From Micromonospora cremea (lineage in GTDB: Bacteria > Actinomycetota > Actinomycetes > Mycobacteriales > Micromonosporaceae), in assembly GCF_900143515.1 (NCBI RefSeq), contig NZ_FSQT01000002.1, positions 3,473,501-3,537,500 on the forward strand: 64,000 nt of DNA. Reading direction: 5' to 3'. Numbering within the stretch: the stretch's first letter is position 1; each line of letters opens with the position of its first letter. Shown piece after piece: positions 44,678-53,463 of the stretch. Made by a program: the position numbers and the translations under genes. The notes beneath the pieces were generated by a model. The model made no database searches. It was not told where the DNA came from and saw only the letters and a program-made list of their open reading frames with translations.

Positions 44678-47035
44678 GTGAACCAGCACGACCTCGATGT
44701 CCTCGACGAGATCCAGCGGCGGGTGCTCTGGCTCGCCACCCGGATCGTGGACGCCGCCAACCACGACCGGGTCACCGGCGACGGGGTGAAGGTCGGCGGG
44801 CACCAGGCGTCCAGCGCCTCCCTGGTCACCGCGATGACCGCGCTCTGGTTCGCGCACCTGGACGCCGAGGACCGAGTCGCCGTCAAGCCGCACGCCTCCC
44901 CGGTGTTCCACGCCATCCAGTACCTGCTCGGCAACCTGGACCGCTCGTACCTGCCGCGGCTGCGGGCCCGGGGCGGCCTCCAGTCGTACCCGTCGCGCAC
45001 CAAGGACCCCGACGAGGTGGACTTCTCCACCGGTTCGGTCGGTCTCGGCGCCGCGGCGCCGCTCTTCGCCGCCGCCACCCGGCGTTACGTCGACGCGCAC
45101 TTCGGCGCCCGCCCGCACTCCCGGTTCGTCGCGCTGATCGGCGACGCCGAGCTGGACGAGGGCAACATCTGGGAGGCGGTCGCCGACCCCGCCACCACCG
45201 GCCTGGGCAACGTCATGTGGCTGGTCGACTTCAACCGCCAGTCGCTGGACCGGGTGGTGCCCGGCATCCGGATCAACCAGTGGCGCGGCCAGTTCGAGGC
45301 GGCCGGCTGGCACGTCGTGGAGGTCAAGTACGGCCGCCGGCTCGCCGAGGCGTACGCCCGGCCCGGCGGCGAAGCGCTGCGCGACTGGATCGACGCGATG
45401 CCCAACGAGCAGTACCAGTCGCTGTTCGGGCTGGCCGGCACGGCGCTGCGCAAGCAGTTCCTGGACGGCGCGCCGTCCGGCATCGCCGAGCTGATCGCCG
45501 ACGTCGCCGACGAGGAGCTGGGCCCGCTCGTCACCGACCTCGGCGGGCACGACCTGCAGGCGATGCTCGACGCGTACGCCCAGTGCGACGCGGTCACCGA
45601 CCGGCCCAGCGTCGTCTTCGCGTACACGGTCAAGGGGTGGGGGTTGCCCATCGCCGGCAACCCGCGCAACCACTCGGCGCTGCTCAGCACCGAGCAGGTC
45701 GACGCGTTGCGCGCCGCGCAGGGGCTGACCCGCGAGACCGAGTGGGATCGCCTCGACCCGGCGTCACCCGCCGGCATCCGGGCCGGCGCCCGCCGGGAGG
45801 CGCTGTCCCGCGCGCCCCGCGAGCGGGCGCTGGGGGTCACGGTTCCGGAGAGCACAGGAGTACGCGCGGCCAAGCCGATCTCCACGCAGGAGGTCTTCGG
45901 CCGGGTGCTGGTGGACCTGGCTCGGGACCGGGAGGTCGGCCGCTACCTGGTGACGACGGCACCGGACGTGGCCACCTCCACCAACCTCGCCGGGTTCATC
46001 AACAAGACCGGGGTGTTCGCCCCGACCGAGCAGCGTTCCTGGACCGAGGACCGGATGCTGCGCTGGACGGAGAGCCCCGCGGGGCAGCACATCGAGCTGG
46101 GCATCTCGGAGATGAACCTGTTCCTGCTGCTCGGCCAGCTCGGCCTGTCCTGGGATCTGTCCGGGCAGCCGCTGCTGCCGGTGGGCACGGTCTACGACCC
46201 GTTCGTGCTGCGGGGCCTGGACGCGTTCCTGTACGGCACCTACTCCGGCTCCCGGTTCGTGGTCGCCGGCACCCCGTCGGGCATCACCCTGGCCCCGGAG
46301 GGCGGCGCCCACCAGTCCACCATCACCGCCTCCGTCGGGCTGGAGCTGCCCGGGGTGACCTTCGTCGAGCCGGCGTACGCGACCAGCCTGGACTGGCTGC
46401 TCTGCGACGCGCTCGGGCGGATCGCCGGCGGGTCGGCCCCGGCCGCCACCGCCGCGCCGACCGAGGACGGGGCGTACTACTTCCGGCTGAGCACCCGGCC
46501 GCTGGACCAGGCGCCGTTCGAGGCGGCCCGGGCTCGGCTCGGCGACGCGGTGCTGCGCCGGCAGGTGGTGGCCGGGGCGTACCGGTTGGTCGACGCCCAC
46601 CAGGCGTACCCGCACCTGGCCGACGCCCCGGTGGTGCAGCTGGCCGCCTCGGGTGCGGTGCTGCCCGAGGTGCTGGCCGCCGCCGCCGAACTGGCCGAGG
46701 AGGGCGTCGCCGCGCACGTGGTGGACGTGACCTCGCTGGATCGGCTCTACCGGGCCTGGCAGCGCACGCTGCGCCAGGGTGTGCGGACGGCGACGGTGCC
46801 GAGCGTGCCGGGCGCGCTGCGGTCCGCGTTCGCCGACCGGGTGCCGGTGGTGACCGTGCACGACGCCGCGTCGCACGCGATGGCCTGGCTCGGATCGGCG
46901 GTCGGCGCCCCGGCGGTGCCCCTCGGGGTGGACGAGTTCGGTCAGTCCGGCACCGTGGCGGAGCTGTACGAGCTGCACGACCTGCTGCCCGGCAGCATCG
47001 TCAACGCCGCCCTGGCCGCCCTCGCCCTGCGCTGA
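44678..47035 (+). CDS. AceE-like (homodimeric pyruvate dehydrogenase E1 family) TPP enzyme
   Basis: The 785-residue protein has the transketolase-fold layout of homodimeric E1: VGGHQASSASLVTAMTALWF (about residues 38-57), the TPP/Mg motif ALIGDAELDEGNIWEAV with VDFNRQSLDRVVPG (about 150-190), the pyrimidine domain with ELGISEMNLFLLLGQLGLSW (about 472-491), and a C-terminal transketolase domain (VHDAASHAMAWLGSAVGAPA). It is about 100 residues shorter than typical AceE. No E2 or E3 gene is adjacent. It may be a second, non-canonical pyruvate or 2-oxoacid dehydrogenase component. GTG start follows GGATGGAG. Confidence 0.82.
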   Translation: MNQHDLDVLDEIQRRVLWLATRIVDAANHDRVTGDGVKVGGHQASSASLVTAMTALWFAHLDAEDRVAVKPHASPVFHAIQYLLGNLDRSYLPRLRARGGLQSYPSRTKDPDEVDFSTGSVGLGAAAPLFAAATRRYVDAHFGARPHSRFVALIGDAELDEGNIWEAVADPATTGLGNVMWLVDFNRQSLDRVVPGIRINQWRGQFEAAGWHVVEVKYGRRLAEAYARPGGEALRDWIDAMPNEQYQSLFGLAGTALRKQFLDGAPSGIAELIADVADEELGPLVTDLGGHDLQAMLDAYAQCDAVTDRPSVVFAYTVKGWGLPIAGNPRNHSALLSTEQVDALRAAQGLTRETEWDRLDPASPAGIRAGARREALSRAPRERALGVTVPESTGVRAAKPISTQEVFGRVLVDLARDREVGRYLVTTAPDVATSTNLAGFINKTGVFAPTEQRSWTEDRMLRWTESPAGQHIELGISEMNLFLLLGQLGLSWDLSGQPLLPVGTVYDPFVLRGLDAFLYGTYSGSRFVVAGTPSGITLAPEGGAHQSTITASVGLELPGVTFVEPAYATSLDWLLCDALGRIAGGSAPAATAAPTEDGAYYFRLSTRPLDQAPFEAARARLGDAVLRRQVVAGAYRLVDAHQAYPHLADAPVVQLAASGAVLPEVLAAAAELAEEGVAAHVVDVTSLDRLYRAWQRTLRQGVRTATVPSVPGALRSAFADRVPVVTVHDAASHAMAWLGSAVGAPAVPLGVDEFGQSGTVAELYELHDLLPGSIVNAALAALALR

Positions 47036-47071
47036 CGCCCGAGTTCCCGACGGTGCGGCCCCGGCCCGCGT

Positions 47072-48628
47072 TCAGCGGGTCGGGGTGGGAGTGACCGAGG
47101 GGGACGGCCCGGCGGTCGGGCCGTCCACCACGTGCCGTTCCAGGTTGACCTGGGCCTGCCCGGTGCCGCCGACGGTGATGTCGTCGTACGCCTGGAGCAT
47201 CTTTTGCTGGTCGAAGTAGAGCACGCTCATCGACAGCGGGGTCGGCTTCTCACCCTCCAGACCCCGAAGCCCGGCGCCGCCGGTGGAGCCCTCCACCATC
47301 AGCGTGGTGGGCTGCTGGCCGGGGGCCTGGGGCAGCTTGGAGATCTGGCGGGCGTGGGTGTGCCCGGCGAGCACCAGCGGGCAGGTGCCGGCGAGCGGCC
47401 CGGCCGACGCCGGGTCGTGCACCAGCGCGATGTTCACCGGCCGTGGTGAGCGGCGCACGGTCGTGGCGAGCTGTTCGCCGGCTCCGATCACCTGGTCGGC
47501 AACCTGCTGGGTCAGCCCGCTGCCGGCCGGCGACGTGTTCTTGTCCGGGGTGAAGCGGGGGTCGCCGATGCCGGCGATGGTCAGCCCGGCGACCGTGGTC
47601 GTCGAGTTGTTCAGCACGATCGCATTCGGTTGGCGGGCCACCGCGGCGCCGGTCCGGCCGGAGTCGTGGTTGCCCCGGATGAAGACGTACGGCTTCTTCA
47701 GCAGGCCGATCGAGCCGACGAAGGACGCCTCCGGCTCGCTGCCCCAGTCGGTGATGTCCCCGGTGTCGATCACCACGTCGATGTCGAACTGCTCCACCAC
47801 CGTCCGGATCAGCTGCCAGGCGGTCGGGTTGAGGTGCAGGTCCGAGATGTGCAGGACCCGGGTGGTGCCCGGGGCCGGCTCGAACACCGGCAGCGCCGAC
47901 ACCGTGGTGTAGAGCTGGCTGACGTTGCCGACGATGCGTTGCAGCTGCTCGGCGTACTTGGTGTAGTCGTTGGCGATCCGGCGGGCGTCACCGACGATGG
48001 CCGGCGCGTTGACCAGCAGCCCCTCGTAGCGCGGCTCCTCTATCGCCTGCGGGCGCAGGGTGGCCGCCGCCGTGCCGAGGCTGCCGGCGGTGACCAGGAG
48101 CGCCAGCCCGCCGGCCCAGGCGGTGCGCCGTACGTCGCGGAAGGCCAGCCCGGCCAGGATCAGGGTGACCAGCACCGCCGAGGCGAGAGTCCGCAGGCCG
48201 AGCCGCATCACCCCGGACCGGACGTCCTCGACGGCGCTCTGGCTGGCCCGGCTGATGCTGGCGGGGTCGTCGATCAGCGCCTCGGTGCGCCCCTGGTCCA
48301 GTGCGCCGAGTCGCACGGTGAGGTGCGTGGGCCCGTCGTGGCTGTCGAGCAGCAGCGCGCCGAGTGGCGGCACGTCGACGGTAGTGCCGCCGGCGCTGGC
48401 GGGGGCGAGGGTGAGGGTGGCCCGGAACGGCCCGATGTCGGTGTCCACCCGGCCGCCGGCGAGCACCCCGAGCACGGCTCCGGCCAGTGCCACGGCGAGC
48501 ACGGCGAGGATGACCCCGGTGCGGCGCACGGGACCGGGCCGGCCTACCGACCGCCTCGGCGCAGGACTGGTCACCGGCTCGTCCCGGTCCCCGGCGCCGT
48601 CGTGCTGCTCGTCGTGCTGCCCGTCCAT
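47072..48628 (-). CDS. Membrane metallophosphoesterase
   Basis: The 518-residue protein has N-terminal membrane helices (about residues 38-60, 143-165 and 173-195) and a calcineurin-like phosphoesterase domain facing one side, with all metal motifs: VLHISDLHLN (about 262-271), VVIDTGDITDWGS (about 288-300), FIRGNHDS (about 319-326), ALVHD and VLAGHTHARQ (about 421-430). Substrate unknown; relatives act on phospholipid or nucleotide phosphoesters. Convergent with the AceE-like gene. Confidence 0.87.
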   Translation of the reverse strand: MDGQHDEQHDGAGDRDEPVTSPAPRRSVGRPGPVRRTGVILAVLAVALAGAVLGVLAGGRVDTDIGPFRATLTLAPASAGGTTVDVPPLGALLLDSHDGPTHLTVRLGALDQGRTEALIDDPASISRASQSAVEDVRSGVMRLGLRTLASAVLVTLILAGLAFRDVRRTAWAGGLALLVTAGSLGTAAATLRPQAIEEPRYEGLLVNAPAIVGDARRIANDYTKYAEQLQRIVGNVSQLYTTVSALPVFEPAPGTTRVLHISDLHLNPTAWQLIRTVVEQFDIDVVIDTGDITDWGSEPEASFVGSIGLLKKPYVFIRGNHDSGRTGAAVARQPNAIVLNNSTTTVAGLTIAGIGDPRFTPDKNTSPAGSGLTQQVADQVIGAGEQLATTVRRSPRPVNIALVHDPASAGPLAGTCPLVLAGHTHARQISKLPQAPGQQPTTLMVEGSTGGAGLRGLEGEKPTPLSMSVLYFDQQKMLQAYDDITVGGTGQAQVNLERHVVDGPTAGPSPSVTPTPTR

Positions 48629-48689
48629 GCTGAGAGTCTGACCTGCCCGTCGGAGGATCTTGGCAAACCTGACCGGATGGTGACGCGAA

Positions 48690-49862
48690 TCAGCTGCGAC
48701 CGCCGTCGCCGCCGGCGAAGACCACCCGCAGGAGACGGTCGTCGTCGGCCGCCGGGGCGCCCCGTCCGTCGTGGTTGGAGGTGCTCACCCAGAGTGAGCC
48801 GTCCGGCGCGGCGGCCACTGCGCGCAGCCGGCCGTACCGGTTGGTGAGCAGCTCGCTGGGCTGCCCGAGCAGCGTGCCCGTGTCGGTCAGCTCCATCACC
48901 CAGAGCCGCTTGCCGCGCAGGCAGCCGGTGACCAGCAGCCGGTCCGTGGCGGCCAGGCCGGAGCAGGACGCGTCCGAGGTCGCCCACTGGGTGATCGGGT
49001 CCGTGTACCGCCTGTCGTCAACCCGCCCCTCAACCTCCGGCCAGCCGTAGTTGCCACCCTTGGTGATCTGGTTGATCTCATCCCAGGTGTTCTGGCCGAA
49101 CTCGACGGCGTACATCCGTTTGGCTGCGTCCCAGGTGAAGCCCTGCACGTTGCGGTGCCCCAGCGACCAGACCGGGGAGCCGGGGTACGGATTGCCCGCT
49201 GCGGGCTTGCCGTCCGGGGTGATCCGCAGGATCTTGCCGCCGAGGCTCTTCACGTCCTGGGAGTTCGGGCGCTGCCCGGCGTCCCCCGTGCTGACGTAGA
49301 GCTGCCCGTCGGGGCCGAAACCCAGCCCACCGCCGTTGTGCACGTTGGCTTTCGGGATGCCGGTGAGGATCGGGGTGGGTTGCCCGCCGAGTTGCAACCG
49401 GACGACCCGGTTGTCCTGCTCGGTGGTGTAGTAGACGAAGAGCGTCCGGTCCCGGTCGTAGCCGGGGGAGACGGCGATGCCCAGCAGGCCGCCCTCGCCC
49501 GCCGCGGCCACGTCGGTGATCGTCTGCACCACGCGGATCCGCAGCCCGTCCGGCCCGGACTCGGGGCCGACCTGGAGGATCCGGCCGCTGTCCCGCTCGG
49601 TGACCAGCGCCCCGCCGTCCGGCAGGAAGGCGATGGCCCAGGGCACCCGCAGCCCCTTGGCGAGCACGGTCGCCACCGCCTGCTGGCCGGCGCCGCCAGG
49701 GCTGGCCGACGCCGACGGGGTCGGCAGGTTGGGCGGCTCACCGGCCGGGTCCGGCTCCGGCTCACCGAAACTGCAACCGGCGGTGAGGAGCAGGGCCGCG
49801 CAGGACGCCGCGAGGGCCGCACGGAGGCGGCGGATGCGAGAGTACGGGGGACGGGCGCTCAC
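48690..49862 (-). CDS. PQQ-type sugar dehydrogenase lipoprotein (glucose/sorbosone dehydrogenase family)
   Basis: The 390-residue protein has a lipoprotein signal (LAASCAALLLTAGCSFGEPE, lipobox TAGC near residue 29) and a six-bladed propeller of the GSDH family: VPWAIAFLPDGGALVTERDS (about 74-93), NVHNGGGLGFGPDGQLYVST (about 172-191), and GNPYPGSPVWSLGHRNVQGF (about 223-242). It should oxidise aldoses outside the membrane if PQQ is available; many homologues in actinobacteria have no proven activity. Ends far from any regulator. Confidence 0.87.
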   Translation of the reverse strand: MSARPPYSRIRRLRAALAASCAALLLTAGCSFGEPEPDPAGEPPNLPTPSASASPGGAGQQAVATVLAKGLRVPWAIAFLPDGGALVTERDSGRILQVGPESGPDGLRIRVVQTITDVAAAGEGGLLGIAVSPGYDRDRTLFVYYTTEQDNRVVRLQLGGQPTPILTGIPKANVHNGGGLGFGPDGQLYVSTGDAGQRPNSQDVKSLGGKILRITPDGKPAAGNPYPGSPVWSLGHRNVQGFTWDAAKRMYAVEFGQNTWDEINQITKGGNYGWPEVEGRVDDRRYTDPITQWATSDASCSGLAATDRLLVTGCLRGKRLWVMELTDTGTLLGQPSELLTNRYGRLRAVAAAPDGSLWVSTSNHDGRGAPAADDDRLLRVVFAGGDGGRS

Positions 49863-49955
49863 CCGGCCCAGGGTAGCCCGCCGGCCGCCCCGGCCGGGCC
49901 CGACGGGATCCGACCGGCCGCCGGTGGTGGGGCCGGTGATCCCCGGGTGGACGGT

Positions 49956-51773
49956 TCAGCGAGCCCGTACGGCCAGCAGCGCGGTGTCGTCCTCACGGTG
50001 CCGGATCGAGCTGAGCAGCAGGTCGCACAGCTTGTCGAGGGGCAGCGTGTCGGTGCCGGCCAGCCGGGCCACCAGCTCGGCCAGCCCGTCGTCGATGGAC
50101 CGGTCCCGTCGTTCGATCAGCCCGTCGGTGTAGAGCAGCAGGGTGTCGCCGACGGCCAGGCTGGTCGATCGGCTGGTTCGCCGCGACGGGCGAGCCAGGC
50201 CGAGCAGCGGCTCCGGCGGCGCTTCGAGGATCTCCACCGCCCCGCCGGCGCGGACCAGCAGGGCCGGCGGGTGCCCGGCGTTGCACCACGTCATCTCCCG
50301 GGCGCCGGAACGCTCGGGACAGATCCGGACCAGCGTCGCGGTGGCCGGGATCGGCAGCCGCAGGCCGCGCATCGCGCCGTCCAGGTGGGTCATCAGCTCG
50401 CCGACCGTGTCCGGCCGGCCGAACGCGTTGCCGCGCACCAGGTTGCGCAGCTGACCCATGGTCGCCGCCGCCTCGATGTCGTGCCCGGCGACGTCTCCGA
50501 TCGCGGCGATCAGATCCCCGTCGGGTTGGACGAAGGCGTCGTACCAGTCGCCGCCCACCGCCACCCGGTCGGCCGCCGGCTGGTAGCGGGCCGCCAGCTC
50601 CAGCTCGGGTACGACCGGCAGCCGCGGCAGCATGCTGTGCTGCAGGACCTCGGCGACGTGCCGCTGCTCGCCGTACATCGAGCTGTTGCCGATCGCCTGT
50701 CCGGCCCGGCGGCCGATGTCCACCGCGGTGAGCAGGTCGCGGTCGTCGAACTGCTGGCGTTGGGAGTCGTTCACGAGGGTGATCGCGCCCAGCACGGTGC
50801 CGCCGGCGGCCCGCACCGGCACGCTCAGGTAGGAGGCGATGCCCAGGCGGGCGGCGATCGACGACATCTCCGGGTTCGTGGTTCCCCGCGTCACGTCGGC
50901 CAGTGACGCCACGCCGCCGAGCCGGGGCTGGCCGGTCCGCAGCACCGCCCGGATGATCGACTCCGGGCTCAGACCGGTACGCAGCAGCTCGGCGAAGCGG
51001 TCGACGTCCGCCGTCCGGGCCGGATCGCGGTGCACCGCGACCACCTCGCGGGGCAGACCGGTCGGCCCGACCAGGGTGAGCAGGCACCAGTCGGCGAGCA
51101 GCGGCACCATGGTGGCGGCGAGCCGGCGCAGCGCCGTGCCCACGTCCAGCGTGCCGGCCAGCGTCTCGCTCACCCCGGCGAGCAGTTCCAGCCGATCGTG
51201 CGCCTGCACGACCCGCCGGCGGTCCTCCTGCGCGCCGTCCAGCGCGATCCGCAGCCGTAGCTCCGACGAGCAGGCGGCAGCCAGGTCGGCCAGCGTCTGC
51301 AGCTGCCCGGCGGTCCAGACCCGCGGTTTGCTGTCGATGGCGCAGAGTGAGCCGAGCACCCGGCCGGAGAGGTCGGTCAGCGGCATCCCCGCGTACGCGA
51401 CCATGCCGAGGTCGTCGATGGCCAGGTTGTCCCGTACCCGGGGGTAGAGCCGGGCGTCCGGCAGCACCATGGGCACCTCGATGTCCACCACGTGCTGGCA
51501 GAACGAGTGGCTCAGCGGGGTGTGCCGGCGCTCCGCCCAGGGCTCGGGCAACCCGACCGCGCCCGGAAAGAACTGCCGGTCGGCGGAGACCAGGGAGACC
51601 AGCGCGACCGGAACGTCCAGCAGGTCACTGACCAGGCGGGCGAACCGCTCGAACGCCTCGTCCGGGGCGGCGTTCAGCCCGGTGTCGGCGAGCGCCCGCA
51701 GCCGTGCCGGGTCGCTGAGCGCCGGGGGTGGGGCGATCGCGCGCCGGGGGCGGGCGGGGGAGCCGTCGGTCAT
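49956..51773 (-). CDS. GAF-GAF-PP2C (SpoIIE) phosphatase
   Basis: The 605-residue protein has two GAF domains (about residues 28-185 and 215-365; for example PLSHSFCQHVVDIEVPMVLP) and a C-terminal SpoIIE/PP2C phosphatase (VAVGGDWYDAFVQPDGDLIA, about 409-428; AIGDVAGHDIEAAATMGQLR, about 429-448; LLYTDGLIERRDRSIDDGLA). The metal-binding aspartates are present. Such RsbU-like phosphatases activate anti-anti-sigma factors in response to a GAF ligand. No STAS or kinase gene is adjacent. ATG at 51773; longer readings run into the divergent dehydrogenase. Confidence 0.9.
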   Translation of the reverse strand: MTDGSPARPRRAIAPPPALSDPARLRALADTGLNAAPDEAFERFARLVSDLLDVPVALVSLVSADRQFFPGAVGLPEPWAERRHTPLSHSFCQHVVDIEVPMVLPDARLYPRVRDNLAIDDLGMVAYAGMPLTDLSGRVLGSLCAIDSKPRVWTAGQLQTLADLAAACSSELRLRIALDGAQEDRRRVVQAHDRLELLAGVSETLAGTLDVGTALRRLAATMVPLLADWCLLTLVGPTGLPREVVAVHRDPARTADVDRFAELLRTGLSPESIIRAVLRTGQPRLGGVASLADVTRGTTNPEMSSIAARLGIASYLSVPVRAAGGTVLGAITLVNDSQRQQFDDRDLLTAVDIGRRAGQAIGNSSMYGEQRHVAEVLQHSMLPRLPVVPELELAARYQPAADRVAVGGDWYDAFVQPDGDLIAAIGDVAGHDIEAAATMGQLRNLVRGNAFGRPDTVGELMTHLDGAMRGLRLPIPATATLVRICPERSGAREMTWCNAGHPPALLVRAGGAVEILEAPPEPLLGLARPSRRTSRSTSLAVGDTLLLYTDGLIERRDRSIDDGLAELVARLAGTDTLPLDKLCDLLLSSIRHREDDTALLAVRAR

Positions 51774-51954
51774 CGCGAACCTGTCTGCCGGGGTGGAGGC
51801 CGAACTGGGCTCCGGCCCCTCGTTATACCTCGTCGGCGCCTGGCCTGAACATCGGTGTGCCGAGGCTCGCTCGCCCTGCGCGCCGCCACCTCCGGATCCC
51901 CGTTTGCCGCCGTGCCCGCACCGTCCACGGCCTCGGAGGCTATCGTCGGCGGAC

Positions 51955-52881
51955 GTGAAGGTATGGATCCCGCACCAGGCCGGCCTGAACCTCATCGGCG
52001 AACTGCCCCCGGACGTGACGGTGGAGGTCGTCGAGCACGCCGACCGGCTGCCCTCGGCGGTGGCCGACGTGCGGTTCTGGGTGCCGCCGTTCCTGGCCGG
52101 CTCGGACGCGACCGCCCTGCTGCACGAGCTGCCCGATCTGGCGGCGGTGCAGCTGCTCTCCGCCGGGGCGGACGCCTGGGCCGGCCGCATGCCGGCGGGC
52201 GTCACGCTGTGCGACGCCCGGGGCGTGCACGACCCGTCCACCGCCGAGTGGGTCGTCACCGCGATCCTGGCCCAGCTGCGGGCGTTCCCGGCCTTCGTCC
52301 GGGCGCAGGCCGACCGGCGGTGGGCGTTCCAGGAGGAAGCCCCGACCGACGAGCTGACCGGCAAGCGGGTGCTCATCGTCGGGGCCGGGTCGATCGGCAC
52401 CGCGGTACGGAACCGGCTCGCCCCGTTCGAGGTGAGCTTCACCCTGGTCGCGCGGACCGCCCGGCCCGAGCAGGGGGTGCACGGCGTCGACGAGCTGCCC
52501 CGGCTGCTGCCCGAGGCCGACGTGGTGGTGGTGCTGGTGCCGCTCACCGACCAGACCCGTGGCCTGATCGACAAGGAGTTCCTCGCCGCGATGCCGGACG
52601 GGGCGCTGCTGGTCAACGCGGCCCGGGGGCCGGTGGCCCGTACCGAGGCGCTCGTCGCCGAGTTGGGCACCGGCCGGATCGCGGCGGCGCTGGACGTCAC
52701 CGACCCGGAGCCGCTGCCCGCCGACTCTCCGCTCTGGACGATGCCGAACGTGCTGCTCACCCCGCACGTGGCCGGGTCGGTGCGGGGGCTGCTGCCGCGG
52801 GCCTACCGGCTGGTCGGCGATCAGGTGCGGCGGTTCGCCGCCGGTCAGCCGCTGATCAACACGGTGGTCGACGGGTACTGA
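51955..52881 (+). CDS. D-isomer-specific 2-hydroxyacid dehydrogenase
   Basis: The 308-residue protein has the NAD-binding motif LTGKRVLIVGAGSIGTAVRN (about residues 136-155), catalytic Arg in NAARGPVAR (about 221-229), Glu/Asp in DVTDPEPLPADSPLW and His in LLTPHVAGSVRG (about 266-277). Reduces or oxidises a 2-oxo/2-hydroxyacid; substrate unknown. GTG at 51955 lies 8 bases after a TATCGT box with no ribosome-binding site, so it may be leaderless. Confidence 0.88.
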   Translation: MKVWIPHQAGLNLIGELPPDVTVEVVEHADRLPSAVADVRFWVPPFLAGSDATALLHELPDLAAVQLLSAGADAWAGRMPAGVTLCDARGVHDPSTAEWVVTAILAQLRAFPAFVRAQADRRWAFQEEAPTDELTGKRVLIVGAGSIGTAVRNRLAPFEVSFTLVARTARPEQGVHGVDELPRLLPEADVVVVLVPLTDQTRGLIDKEFLAAMPDGALLVNAARGPVARTEALVAELGTGRIAAALDVTDPEPLPADSPLWTMPNVLLTPHVAGSVRGLLPRAYRLVGDQVRRFAAGQPLINTVVDGY

Positions 52882-52893
52882 CGGGAAGAGGTC

Positions 52894-53271
52894 TCAGCCG
52901 GCCGTGTCGGGCAGCGTCTGGCCGGTGGCGGAGACCAGCCGGGGCAGGTCCGTGCCGCGGACGGCCGGCAGGACGACCTGCTGGCCGTCGTCGAGCCGGG
53001 CGACCGCCCGTCCGCGCTGGTCGGTGACCAGCTCGACGACCCGGTCCCAGCTGATCCGGCGCTGCCCCGTCAACGCCCGCAGGCGCAGCTCCCGGGCGTC
53101 GGCGTCGGTGCCGGCCCGCCAGGCCCACACGCCGACGGCGAGTGGGACGAGCAGCACCGGCAGCAGGTACGCCCGGGCGTTGGCCAGCGGCAGGGCGCCG
53201 ATGAAGGCGATGACCGCGGCCACCAGGATGGCTTGGTTGTACCGGAAACGGACCGTGTCGGGCGTACTCAC
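52894..53271 (-). CDS. PH-domain-like (YdbT/DUF2581 type) small membrane protein
   Basis: The 125-residue protein has two membrane helices (about residues 13-29 and 34-50) followed by a bacterial PH-like beta domain (LRLRALTGQRRISWDRVVEL, about 66-85; VLPAVRGTDLPRLVSATGQT). Function unknown. Convergent with the 2-hydroxyacid dehydrogenase gene; only 12 bases separate the stop codons. GTG at 53271 is the likely start. Confidence 0.75.
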   Translation of the reverse strand: MSTPDTVRFRYNQAILVAAVIAFIGALPLANARAYLLPVLLVPLAVGVWAWRAGTDADARELRLRALTGQRRISWDRVVELVTDQRGRAVARLDDGQQVVLPAVRGTDLPRLVSATGQTLPDTAG

Positions 53272-53463
53272 CCTCTGATGATCCCACCACCGGCCGGTCC
53301 GGCTCGCGGCGGGCGGTGTCCGGCCGGTCAGCAGGCCGTACAGTGACACGGGTCACTGGCTCCTTCGGGTGACCGACGCGTAACCGATCTGGCCGCCGTT
53401 CGTTCTCGATTGTTGGGCAGCGGACCCGCAACGTCCGGCGCCCCGCACCGCCGCACCGCCCCC

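Noticed and set aside
43025..45673. An 882-codon minus-strand frame antisense to gatB and the AceE-like gene
   Set aside because: Both plus-strand genes have clear family motifs; the antisense frame arises from high-GC codon bias.
51774..52760. An N-terminal extension of the PP2C phosphatase frame to 52760
   Set aside because: It is antisense to the well supported 2-hydroxyacid dehydrogenase and is Ser/Arg-rich shadow sequence.
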